Source: DASZVB01 sp036272055 (lineage in GTDB: Bacteria; Myxococcota_A; Polyangia; Polyangiales; Polyangiaceae). From it: DNA of 64,000 nt. The DNA lies in contig DATAZL010000044.1 in the NCBI GenBank assembly GCA_036272055.1, forward strand, positions 24,230 to 88,229, given 5' to 3'. The notes under the pieces are model-generated. The model did not search any database. It worked only from the letters and a program-made list of their open reading frames with translations, and was not told the DNA's origin. Position numbers and translations under genes: made by a program. This document shows, piece after piece, positions 9,141 through 17,216 of this stretch (the stretch's first letter is position 1; each line of letters opens with the position of its first letter).

Positions 9141-10148
9141 ATGACGAACCCCGGTGTCTTCACGATATCGCTCGATTTCGAGCTCTACTGGGGCACCCGC
9201 GATCATCGTTCGCTCGACGACTACGGCGCGAACATCCTCGGCGGCAGGGAGGCCATTCCGCGCATCCTCGCCCTCTTCGAGGAGTTCGAGGTGCACGCGA
9301 CCTGGGCGGTCGTGGGGTCGCTCTGTTTTCAGGGCCCGTCCGAGCTCGCGGAGAACCTGCCGCCGGTGCTCCCGCGCTACACGGACAGGCGGCTCGAACC
9401 TTTCGACGCTCTCTCGCACCTGACCGAGCGGGAGCGCGCGTACTACTTCGCTCCCGAGCTGGTGGAGCTCGTTCATCGGACTCCGCATCAAGAGATCGGG
9501 AGCCACACCTTCTCGCACTATTACTGTCTCGAGCGCGGGCAGACGGCCGAGATGTTCCGCTCCGACCTCGAGGCCATGCGGAAGACGACCCAGCAGAAGC
9601 TACGAACGGAACCGAAGAGCCTCGTGTTCCCGAGAAACCAGTTCACGAGCCGCTACCTCGAGCTCTGCGCGAGCTCCGGGATACAGGCCTACAGGGGAAA
9701 CCAGCACTCCTGGGTCTACGAACCCCGGAACGGCGACGACGAGTCGCTCGCACGGCGCGCCGTTCGCCTCGTCGACAGCTACGTCAACCTGACGGGCCAT
9801 CACGGGCACGAGCTCCCGTCGCTCGCGGCCGGGAGCCCGATCGACGTGCGCGCGAGCCGGTTTCTTCGACCCTACTCGCGTCGCCTGCGCTTCCTCGAAC
9901 CGCTCCGCCTCGCGAGGATCCGGGCCGATCTGCGTCACGCCGCGCGCAAGGGGCTCCTCTATCACCTGTGGTGGCACCCCGACAATTTCGGCACCCGCAC
10001 CGACGAGAACCTCGCTTTCTTGCGACGCGTGCTCGAGTGCTACCGGACGCTCGCGAGCGAACGCGGCATGAAGAGCCTCAACATGAGCGAGGCGGCCGAC
10101 CACGCGCGAGCGCGAGGCCGCGCCGGCTCCGACAGACACGCGGCATGA
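9141..10148 (+). CDS. NodB-type polysaccharide deacetylase
   Basis: The 335-residue protein carries the NodB homology motifs: SLDFELYWG (10-18, with DFE rather than DFD), the metal-binding pair in GSHTFSHYY (His122, His126) and FPRNQF (163-168). Such enzymes remove N- or O-acetyl groups from carbohydrates with a divalent metal. There is no signal peptide or membrane segment, suggesting a cytosolic precursor or lipid-linked intermediate as substrate. Its stop overlaps the start of the formyltransferase as ATGA, so deacylation and formylation may act in sequence on the same amino group. That pairing is inference from context. Confidence 0.88.
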   Translation: MTNPGVFTISLDFELYWGTRDHRSLDDYGANILGGREAIPRILALFEEFEVHATWAVVGSLCFQGPSELAENLPPVLPRYTDRRLEPFDALSHLTERERAYYFAPELVELVHRTPHQEIGSHTFSHYYCLERGQTAEMFRSDLEAMRKTTQQKLRTEPKSLVFPRNQFTSRYLELCASSGIQAYRGNQHSWVYEPRNGDDESLARRAVRLVDSYVNLTGHHGHELPSLAAGSPIDVRASRFLRPYSRRLRFLEPLRLARIRADLRHAARKGLLYHLWWHPDNFGTRTDENLAFLRRVLECYRTLASERGMKSLNMSEAADHARARGRAGSDRHAA

Positions 10149-10930
10149 CGGCCCGAGCGAGAGTGGCGCTGCTGGCGGCGGACAGCGCGTCGACCCGCGC
10201 CGTCTATCACGCGCTCGCCGGCATCTGCCCGGTCGAGCTGGTCGTCCTCGAGGGGCGGCCCTCGCGCCGCGTCTTCCTGCGGAACCGCGTGCGTCGCCTC
10301 GGCGCGACGGAGGTCGCCGGGCAGCTCGCGTTCCAGGCCGGCATCGTGCCGGTGCTGCGTGCCCTCTCTCGGCAGCGGAGTCGCGACATCGCACGGCAGT
10401 TCGGCATCTCTTCCGAGCCCATCCCGGCGCACCTCGTCGAGCGCGTTCCGTCGGCCAACGACGACGCGACCATCGCGCTCCTCCAGCGTTACGAGCCGCG
10501 CGTCGTGGTCGTCAACGGCACGCGCATCCTCTCGAAGCGTCTGCTCAACGCCGTCGGCGCCGCCGGCGCGACGTTCATCAACATGCACGCCGGCATCACG
10601 CCGCTCTTTCGCGGCGTGCACGGCGGTTACTGGGCGCTCGCTACGGGCCAGCCCGAGAACTGCGGCGTGACCGTGCACGTCGTCGACGCGGGCGTCGACA
10701 CCGGCAGCGTGCTCGGCCAGGCCCGCATCGAGCCGACCGCGGCGGACAACTTCACGACGTACCCCCTCCTTCAGCTCGCGGCCGGGTTGCCGCTCCTCCG
10801 CGCCGCCGTGAAAGAGGCCTTGAACGGCGATCTCCGGACGTCCGTGGGGCCTCCCGGCGAGTCGAGGCAGTGGTATCACCCGACCGCCTGGGCGTATCTC
10901 AGGCTTCTCCACTCGCAGGGCGTCAAGTAG
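10145..10930 (+). CDS. Formyltransferase-fold enzyme, probable sugar N-formyltransferase
   Basis: This 261-residue protein has the formyltransferase core. The catalytic triad is visible as Asn146 and His148 in FINMHAGITPLFRG and Asp185 in DAGVDTGSVLGQ. These enzymes transfer a formyl group from N10-formyltetrahydrofolate. The polysaccharide locus and the absence of the C-terminal tRNA-binding domain of Met-tRNA formyltransferase point to an amino sugar. About 100 residues precede the core, shorter and different from VioF- or ArnA-type N-termini. The ATG overlaps the deacetylase stop by four bases. Acceptor sugar is unknown. Confidence 0.82.
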   Translation: MTARARVALLAADSASTRAVYHALAGICPVELVVLEGRPSRRVFLRNRVRRLGATEVAGQLAFQAGIVPVLRALSRQRSRDIARQFGISSEPIPAHLVERVPSANDDATIALLQRYEPRVVVVNGTRILSKRLLNAVGAAGATFINMHAGITPLFRGVHGGYWALATGQPENCGVTVHVVDAGVDTGSVLGQARIEPTAADNFTTYPLLQLAAGLPLLRAAVKEALNGDLRTSVGPPGESRQWYHPTAWAYLRLLHSQGVK

Positions 10931-10960
10931 CCCGGCCACCGTCTCGAGCAGGTCCCCACC

Positions 10961-12061
10961 TTGGAAGCGAACGCCGCACGCGCGATAGCCATCTATCTCC
11001 CGCAGTTCCATCCCATCCCGGAGAACGACGAGTGGTGGGGCAAAGGCTTCACCGAGTGGACGAACGTCACCAAGGCGAGGCCGCTCTTCCCCGGCCACCT
11101 TCAGCCCGATCTCCCGAGTGAGCTCGGATTTTACGATCTGCGCGTCCCCGAGGTGCGTGACGCGCAGGCGGCGCTCGCGCGCGAGCACGGCATCTCGGGC
11201 TTCTGTTATTACCACTACTGGTTCGACGGGAAGGTGCTGCTCGGGCGTCCCGTCGACGAGCTCCTGGCCCTCGGACGGCCCGAGTTTCCGTTCATGCTCT
11301 GCTGGGCGAACGAGAGCTGGACGCGCACCTGGCTCGGCCGCGGCCGCGAGATCCTCATCGAGCAGCGATATTCGCCGGAGGGTTACGCGGCGCACGCCCG
11401 CTACCTCGGGAAGTTCTTCCGCGATCAGCGCTACATTCGCATCGACGGCCGGCCCGCCTTCGCCGTGTATCGCCCCACCGCCATCCCCGATGCGGCAAGG
11501 ATGGTGGACATATTTCGTAGCGTCTGCCGGGAGACCACGGGAGAGGATCTCTATCTCATCGCGAGCAACTCCCACGCCCCGCGGGAGGCCGAGAAGCTGC
11601 TCGGCTACGGCTTCGACGCGATCCTGAACTTCACCCCCCAGCTCGGCGCTCTCAAGGCCGCGCTGAAGGAGCGCGTCTCCGCACGCCGGTTCTTGAAGAA
11701 CGTGGTCCAGCATCGCGCCGTGAACGCGAAGACGAAGATCTTCACCTATCCCGAGGCGGCGCAGGCGATGCGAAGCATCGAGCCGCCAGACCTCGCCAAG
11801 ACGCTTCCGTGCGTCTTCGTCGGCTGGGACAATACGCCCCGTCGCGGCAAGGCCGCCGTCGTCATCACCGGCAACGACCCCGCCCTCTTCGAGCAAGAGC
11901 TCCGCCGCGCCAAGACCCGCGTCGAGTCCACCCCGAGCCACCCCGGCATCGTCTTCATCAACGCCTGGAACGAATGGGCAGAAGGAAATCACCTGGAACC
12001 AGGCCGAAGCGGCGGCAGAGGACACCTGGAAGCGGTGAAGAGGGTTTTCCCGCTCGCTTGA
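10961..12061 (+). CDS. WbsX-family polysaccharide protein, copy 2
   Basis: This 366-residue paralog of the protein at 6944-8026 shares the N-terminal segment YLPQFHPIPENDEWWGKGF, the CYYHYWFDG, CWANESWTRTW and NAWNEWAEGNHLEP blocks. The start is a TTG 30 bases after the formyltransferase stop, and no better start is seen. The middle region (about residues 150-280) differs more from copy 1 than the ends, which suggests a different substrate. It is likely cytosolic and part of the plus-strand unit leading into wzm and wzt. Confidence 0.85.
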   Translation: MEANAARAIAIYLPQFHPIPENDEWWGKGFTEWTNVTKARPLFPGHLQPDLPSELGFYDLRVPEVRDAQAALAREHGISGFCYYHYWFDGKVLLGRPVDELLALGRPEFPFMLCWANESWTRTWLGRGREILIEQRYSPEGYAAHARYLGKFFRDQRYIRIDGRPAFAVYRPTAIPDAARMVDIFRSVCRETTGEDLYLIASNSHAPREAEKLLGYGFDAILNFTPQLGALKAALKERVSARRFLKNVVQHRAVNAKTKIFTYPEAAQAMRSIEPPDLAKTLPCVFVGWDNTPRRGKAAVVITGNDPALFEQELRRAKTRVESTPSHPGIVFINAWNEWAEGNHLEPGRSGGRGHLEAVKRVFPLA

Positions 12062-12086
12062 ACCCTCCTCGACGAGGGCGAAACTG

Positions 12087-12094
12087 GGCGGTAG
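12087..12094 (+). promoter_or_regulatory. ops-like element GGCGGTAG ahead of wzm
   Basis: The sequence GGCGGTAGGTTCC lies 58 bases before the wzm start in the 90-base gap after the second wbsX gene. GGCGGTAG is the invariant core of the ops element, where RfaH-type NusG paralogs are recruited to RNA polymerase on long polysaccharide operons. It is flanked by CTGG and CCAG, which would place part of the core in a small hairpin loop. A GC-rich hairpin (CCCTC / GAGGG, 12063-12078) precedes it. Function is inferred. Confidence 0.45.
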
Positions 12095-12151
12095 GTTCCA
12101 GCCCGCCGACCCGCGAGCGTCCCCATTTGATCCGGTAACGAGACCACGGAA

Positions 12152-13048
12152 ATGCTTGTAAATCGAGACGGCGGCCCCCTTCCGGCGGTCAAGGACGATG
12201 GGGCGACACCGGTGCGCCCGATTACTCCGCGTGAGGTGACCGTCATCGTGCCGTCGCCGGGCTGGGCTTCTCTTCAGCTCGGTCAGGTGTGGAAATACCG
12301 GGAGCTACTCGCGTTCCTCGCGTGGAGGGACATCAAGGTCCGCTACAAGCAGACCTACTTCGGTGTCGCCTGGGCGGTTCTGCAGCCGCTGTTCATGATG
12401 CTCGTGTTCAGCCTTTTCTTCGGCCGATTCGCGAAGCTTCCGTCGGACGGGCTCCCTTATCCGCTGTTCACGCTATGTGCACTGCTGCCCTGGCAGCTGT
12501 TCCAATACTCGCTCTCCCAGTCGTCCAACAGTCTGGTCAAGAGCGAGTCGCTCATCAAGAAGGTGTACTTCCCCCGTCTGGTGATCCCGATAGCTGCGGT
12601 CATCGACGGTATGGTCGACTTCGGAGTCGCGCTGCTTCTCCTCATCGCGATGATGTTCTTCTATGGATTCACGCCGACGTTGAACATCGTGTTCTTGCCG
12701 CTGTTCGTCCTGCTCGCGACGCTCGCCGCGCTGTCAGTAGGCGTGTGGCTGTCGGCCCTCAACGTCAAATATCGCGACGTGCGGTACACCGTCCCGTTCT
12801 TGACCCAACTCTGGATGTTTGCGACGCCAGTCGCATACTCGAGCAGCATCGTCCCGGAAAAATGGCGCTGGGCCTACGGCTTGAATCCGATGGTCGGGGT
12901 GGTCGAGGGCTTCCGCTGGGCGCTCCTCGGCCGTGGCTCGCCTCTCTCGACGTCGACGTACGGCGCGGTCGGCGGAGTCGCGGTGCTTCTCTTCTTCGGG
13001 CTCGCCTACTTCCGGCGAATGGAAGCCCACTTCGCGGACGTCGTATGA
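12152..13048 (+). CDS. wzm: O-antigen/polysaccharide ABC exporter permease (Wzm)
   Basis: The 298-residue protein is an ABC-2 type permease with about six membrane segments. The amphipathic lead-in ELLAFLAWRDIKVRYKQT near residues 50-67 and the segment NVKYRDVRYTVPFLTQLWMF are typical of Wzm/TagG-like O-antigen exporters. It forms the inner-membrane channel that exports lipid-linked polysaccharide with Wzt. The stop overlaps the wzt start as ATGA. An ops-like sequence lies upstream. Confidence 0.95.
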   Translation: MLVNRDGGPLPAVKDDGATPVRPITPREVTVIVPSPGWASLQLGQVWKYRELLAFLAWRDIKVRYKQTYFGVAWAVLQPLFMMLVFSLFFGRFAKLPSDGLPYPLFTLCALLPWQLFQYSLSQSSNSLVKSESLIKKVYFPRLVIPIAAVIDGMVDFGVALLLLIAMMFFYGFTPTLNIVFLPLFVLLATLAALSVGVWLSALNVKYRDVRYTVPFLTQLWMFATPVAYSSSIVPEKWRWAYGLNPMVGVVEGFRWALLGRGSPLSTSTYGAVGGVAVLLFFGLAYFRRMEAHFADVV

Positions 13049-14298
13049 GCGACACGTCGATCATCGTCGATACGATCGGCAAGCGCTACCGGCTGGGTGG
13101 CGCAGAAGCGAATGATTCGCTGCGCTCGCGGCTCGGCCAGCTCGTCAGGCGCACCAAGGCTAAGCCTGATGATTCCTTCTGGGCGCTCGACGAGATTTCG
13201 TTCTCCGCGAAGCAGGGCGAGACGATCGGGATCATCGGCAGAAACGGCGCCGGGAAGAGCACCCTGCTGAAGGTCCTGTCTCGCATCACCTCTCCAACGC
13301 GGGGGCGTGTCGAGATCCACGGACGCGTCGGCTGCTTGCTCGAGGTCGGCACGGGGTTTCATCCCGAGCTATCCGGTAGGGACAACGTCTTCTTGAACGG
13401 CACGATTCTCGGAATGAAGCGGTCCGAGATTCGGCGCCACTTCGACGAGATCGTCGCATTCGCGGAGGTCGAGAAGTTCATCGACACGCCGGTGAAGCAT
13501 TACTCGAGCGGCATGTACCTGCGCCTCGCGTTCGCCGTGGCGGCGCATCTCCAACCCGAGATTCTCATCGTCGACGAGGTGCTCGCCGTCGGCGACGCAC
13601 GCTTCCAGAAGAAGTGCCTGGACAAGATGGAAGACGTCTCCCGGCACGGGCGGACCGTCCTCTTCGTTTCCCACAACATGCCGTCCGTGACCCGCCTCTG
13701 TCCGAGAACGATCCTGCTCGACAAGGGCCGTGTCCTCGCTGACGGCCCATCTCACGACGTCGTCAGCGCCTACCTACGCGGTGGGCTCGGAACGACGGCA
13801 GAGCGCACCTGGGCGACCGACAGACCCGGCAACGAGATCGCAAATCTCCACGCCGCGCGAGTCGTCGACGAATCCGGTGCTCCGCGCGACGCGATGGATA
13901 TCCGGAAGCGCATCGGCATACAGATCGAGTATGAGGTCACCAAAAGCGGCCACGTCTTAGTGCCCAACTTCCACTGTTTCAATGAGGAGGGCGCGTGCGT
14001 CTTCGTTGCAGTCGACACATCGACGGAGGGCCAGCATTGCCCGAAGGAACCCGGAATCTATTCCACTGTCGCGTGGATCCCTGCGAATTTCCTCTCGGAG
14101 GGTACCATCGTCGTCAACATCGCGCTGAGTACGATGGATCCGGTGGTCGTGCATTTCCATGAGCGCGATGCCGTTGCCTTTCAGGTCGTCGACAGCTTGA
14201 CCGGCGATTCCGCCCGAGGCGTTTATGCCGGCCCTATGCCTGGCGTAGTGCGACCGATGCTAGACTGGGCGACGACACGCGCCGTTCGTGACCGATAG
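13045..14298 (+). CDS. wzt: O-antigen/polysaccharide ABC exporter ATPase with carbohydrate-binding tail (Wzt)
   Basis: This 417-residue ATPase has Walker A GRNGAGKST (65-73), the ABC signature YSSGM (153-157), Walker B with DEVLAVGD (177-184) and the switch His210. About 165 residues follow the nucleotide-binding domain, matching the Wzt C-terminal beta-sandwich that recognises the end group of the exported glycan. With Wzm it drives ATP-dependent export of finished chains. The tail has a lower GC content than the ATPase part, as expected when the recognition domain changes with the exported glycan. Confidence 0.95.
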   Translation: MSDTSIIVDTIGKRYRLGGAEANDSLRSRLGQLVRRTKAKPDDSFWALDEISFSAKQGETIGIIGRNGAGKSTLLKVLSRITSPTRGRVEIHGRVGCLLEVGTGFHPELSGRDNVFLNGTILGMKRSEIRRHFDEIVAFAEVEKFIDTPVKHYSSGMYLRLAFAVAAHLQPEILIVDEVLAVGDARFQKKCLDKMEDVSRHGRTVLFVSHNMPSVTRLCPRTILLDKGRVLADGPSHDVVSAYLRGGLGTTAERTWATDRPGNEIANLHAARVVDESGAPRDAMDIRKRIGIQIEYEVTKSGHVLVPNFHCFNEEGACVFVAVDTSTEGQHCPKEPGIYSTVAWIPANFLSEGTIVVNIALSTMDPVVVHFHERDAVAFQVVDSLTGDSARGVYAGPMPGVVRPMLDWATTRAVRDR

Positions 14299-14388
14299 CC
14301 ACCAAACAAATAATGTGGGGCGGCTCGTCCATTGCGGCGTGGGGGCGCCGGAGGCGAGCAGCATCTAAACGTTAGGCTGCCTCCACCG

Positions 14389-16173
14389 TTAATTGCCGCG
14401 GCCTCCTATGCGTCGCGCAATTCTCTTCAAGAGCAACTTCCCAAGATTTCCGACGGAGAGGTCGCGAAGCACAACGGAGCGCTCCGGTCGGACGCTTGCC
14501 ACATCGGACATGTTCTTTACCTCGTTGACCCGTCTTAGAACCTCCGACCAAATAACCGGTTTAGTACGAACCGTCTCGAGCACTCTTAGTGTCTGTTCGC
14601 CAACATCTGCCCACGATCGCAACGGTCCTTCCATGAGGCCGCCCTCGACAGCACCGCCCAACGTGTGAAGCGAAAGCACCATGGCCGAGTGAGACGGGAA
14701 AAGCGCCAACAGATCGTGGTGATCGAACGCCGCCTTCAACTCTCTGTTCACCTGAGTATCGATGGCGAGCACCCTCTTGCCGCGCAGCAGCCCCTCCAAT
14801 ACGGGAAATCCAAACCCCTCGTACAGGCTTGGGAACGCGACCACGGAAGCGTTCGCGTATAGATAATCCATGTCCGCGTCCGGCAGTGACCCCGCTATAA
14901 GAACTTCTAGGTTCTTGCTGTCGCGAAAGTTGTCTTGTGTCGTTTGATCGGCAATTACCTTGAGCGAAACCGGCGCAGGGTTAGCCAAAAAAGCCCGTAG
15001 AAAGAGTTCAATTGCCTTGTGATGAAACTGATTGCCGATGACGACGACGTGGGCAGGCTTGGCGGACCTCCTACTTCGTCCGAGTTCCTTCGTAATCAGC
15101 ACCGGCTCTACGGCAAGATCAATCCCCTCGCTCTCGTAGTACGATTGCACGTCTTCCGCACCCGCCGCAGAAAGCGCCATCACCGCACTCGCGTGTCGAA
15201 CGGCAACGTTCGATACGCCGCGGTAGAAGGGCGTACGCATTCGAATGTAGTCACACCGCAGACCAATGACGTCCAGCATGCACAGAGCATAGCGCCGCGC
15301 GATGGTGGAAACGAATTCCAGCTGAGAAAGTCCATACAGCTGATGCGGAACGAATACGACATCAAATATACGGTCCACATTCTCGCGCGAAACAATCTCG
15401 ACGCCCCAGGCGTCCAAACCAAATGCCGCTCTAAACTCTTGGCTGGCGATAACAACCCAAGCTCCGCCATCCAAGCCTTTCGCGATCAAACTGCGAGACA
15501 CGTTTGTCGCGTATTCAGTCGTGCCGTTATAAGTAACTGGCAAATAAGACAGGTCGATAGCCACATCGCGACGCTCGGAAGCAAGTGCCACCGCCACGAA
15601 CGACGGAAAATCCCGAAGGCCAAAGAGCGGCACCGACTGGCGGTCCGAGATATGGATACCTACCGGCACTCTTTCTACCGAAAAGCCATACCTATTCGCG
15701 CTACGAGCAAATAGCATCCAGTCGAAGTGAGAGAGTTCTTGAGCGGGATCGACCAACAGCGAAAGCATCCACCCATTAGCGGCGAATATTGGCGCATCAT
15801 GAAATTCGCTCGAAAACGTACCCTGCTCTGGAAGTTCCGCTAACGTGAACCTGTGAAATACGGCTTCATTGGGCACACAAACGGGTAGTATGAAACCTCT
15901 TCGCTCGTGACCAATCAGCGCACGTTGCGCACGCCGCGCAAATGATCCGAGTTCTGCCATCGCTGGCGCCGCATCCGTGAGTATGACGATGAGGATCACC
16001 ATCCCCATGCCGGCCGTCTCCCCCAACCCGATGTCCCGTACAGAAACCTGAGAGCGGTCCTCGGAGACTAGCATCGCTGCACCGGGAAACTCATGTGAGA
16101 TCCCTTCGCACAACGAGTCCATGACCGTTCTTCGACGGAATAGAAAGACGAAATGCGAGGCAACGGCGCTCAT
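14389..16173 (-). CDS. Large GT4-type glycosyltransferase with unusual N-terminal region
   Basis: From the ATG at 16173 the protein is about 594 residues. The C-terminal half is a GT-B family 4 transferase with VVVIGNQFHHKAIE and the nucleotide-binding loop VVAFPSLYEGFGFPVLEG around residue 450. The first 200 or so residues match no family I can name. An open frame extends back to 16296, inside the upstream GT2 gene, so the start is uncertain (a GTG three codons earlier is possible). Base composition is much lower in GC than the flanks. It is the last gene of the long minus-strand rfb unit and converges with wzt. Confidence 0.82.
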   Translation of the reverse strand: MSAVASHFVFLFRRRTVMDSLCEGISHEFPGAAMLVSEDRSQVSVRDIGLGETAGMGMVILIVILTDAAPAMAELGSFARRAQRALIGHERRGFILPVCVPNEAVFHRFTLAELPEQGTFSSEFHDAPIFAANGWMLSLLVDPAQELSHFDWMLFARSANRYGFSVERVPVGIHISDRQSVPLFGLRDFPSFVAVALASERRDVAIDLSYLPVTYNGTTEYATNVSRSLIAKGLDGGAWVVIASQEFRAAFGLDAWGVEIVSRENVDRIFDVVFVPHQLYGLSQLEFVSTIARRYALCMLDVIGLRCDYIRMRTPFYRGVSNVAVRHASAVMALSAAGAEDVQSYYESEGIDLAVEPVLITKELGRSRRSAKPAHVVVIGNQFHHKAIELFLRAFLANPAPVSLKVIADQTTQDNFRDSKNLEVLIAGSLPDADMDYLYANASVVAFPSLYEGFGFPVLEGLLRGKRVLAIDTQVNRELKAAFDHHDLLALFPSHSAMVLSLHTLGGAVEGGLMEGPLRSWADVGEQTLRVLETVRTKPVIWSEVLRRVNEVKNMSDVASVRPERSVVLRDLSVGNLGKLLLKRIARRIGGRGN

Positions 16174-16213
16174 TGTGAGCACACGCTGAGCGGAATCGCA
16201 GGATGAACCGACA

Positions 16214-17149
16214 TTACCGGCGCCCGTCACGGATTGAAATAAGCGTCCTCTTGACCTCGACGGGAAGAAGCGCATCCGTAATCGCCATCCGGGCAAAGCT
16301 GAAATTCGCCCATCGCCCGCGAAATCTCCTCGCTACTGCGGCCACGGCTGCAGCCGCCAAACTAAGGCGTCCACCATGGCCGAGCTTCGCATAGACCGGC
16401 GATTCCCACGCAATATCGCGAAATACCGCCAACATTATGTTCTCAATCCAATACCGAGCATGTAGCGGGGTCAGTCCAAGTGTCCGCGCAATGCTTTCCA
16501 TGGTCGCACTTGTTCCACCCAGATGTTTCGTCACCGTGGTTTCCTCAAGCGTTCTGATGCGTCCGGTATAAGCGACCGAAGCCATGAAGAGCCAATCGCC
16601 GCCGATCACGCCGTCCCGCATGGGTGGCAGTCGGCTCAAAACGGAGCGACGCACGACTCCGTGAAATGCTCCATTGTCGTGCACCGTCTCGTAGTAGCGG
16701 AGCAGGCGCGTCGCCGGCGCGTTGTCGAGGAGGTTCGTGCGGGTAGACTCGCGCTCAAAAACCCCCTCGCGATACATGACCGCACGCCCGCACGCGAGGG
16801 TCAAATCAGGATCTGCATCGAGTGCGGCCACGCAGTTTGAAACGTATGAGAGCTCCAACTCATCGTCGTCAGCCAAGTGCATGTACAGGTCGCCCGTAGC
16901 CAGCCTCAACACCTCACCGTAGTTCCTGATCGGTCCGATGTTTCGAGGCTGGCGGTAGTAGCGCAACCGCGGTTCCACCCGCGCCAGCGTCTCGCAAAAG
17001 TGCTGCGTTCCGTCAGTCGACGCATTGTCGGAGACGACAATCTCGATCGCCTTGTGGTCCTGGGCGAGCATGAATTCTATGGATCGGCGAAGCTTGCCTA
17101 CACGATTGTATGTAGGGACACCAATGCTTACTAAAGGCCGACTAGCCAC
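16214..17149 (-). CDS. Family 2 glycosyltransferase
   Basis: The 311-residue GT-A enzyme starts at GTG 17149. It shows PLVSIGVPTYNRVGKL at the N-terminus, IVVSDNASTDGT, and the metal-binding LADDDELE near residue 95. The rest fits glycan-assembly transferases acting at the cytosolic face of the inner membrane. Donor and acceptor cannot be told from sequence. Its GC content is low for the window. A short second copy of its first codons lies directly upstream (17142-17213). Its stop is 41 bases before the next gene's likely ATG. Confidence 0.88.
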   Translation of the reverse strand: MASRPLVSIGVPTYNRVGKLRRSIEFMLAQDHKAIEIVVSDNASTDGTQHFCETLARVEPRLRYYRQPRNIGPIRNYGEVLRLATGDLYMHLADDDELELSYVSNCVAALDADPDLTLACGRAVMYREGVFERESTRTNLLDNAPATRLLRYYETVHDNGAFHGVVRRSVLSRLPPMRDGVIGGDWLFMASVAYTGRIRTLEETTVTKHLGGTSATMESIARTLGLTPLHARYWIENIMLAVFRDIAWESPVYAKLGHGGRLSLAAAAVAAVARRFRGRWANFSFARMAITDALLPVEVKRTLISIRDGRR

Positions 17150-17213
17150 GGACGCTCCGGGGGCTCACCGTGGCGACACCGATGCTTACGAGGGGCTTGT
17201 CCGACACGAACAT
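17142..17213 (-). pseudogene. Relic of a glycosyltransferase start (23 codons)
   Basis: An ATG at 17213 opens a 23-codon frame reading MFVSDKPLVSIGVATVS before degenerating to a stop. It resembles the start of the intact GT2 gene just downstream (ASRPLVSIGVPTYN), with similar nucleotides. The fragment overlaps the GT2 start. It looks like the left-over 5' end of a GT2 gene that was replaced or partly duplicated, marking a recombination junction. It could instead be a small leader frame. Confidence 0.5.
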
Positions 17214-17216
17214 TCT

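Noticed and set aside
10040..12025. 661-codon minus-strand frame opposite the formyltransferase and second WbsX genes
   Set aside because: Both plus-strand genes have strong motifs. The reverse frame has low-complexity composition and no domain.
16951..16958. Third ops-like core GGCGGTAG
   Set aside because: It lies inside the GT2 gene on the antisense strand, so it is most likely a chance match and is used only as a caution.
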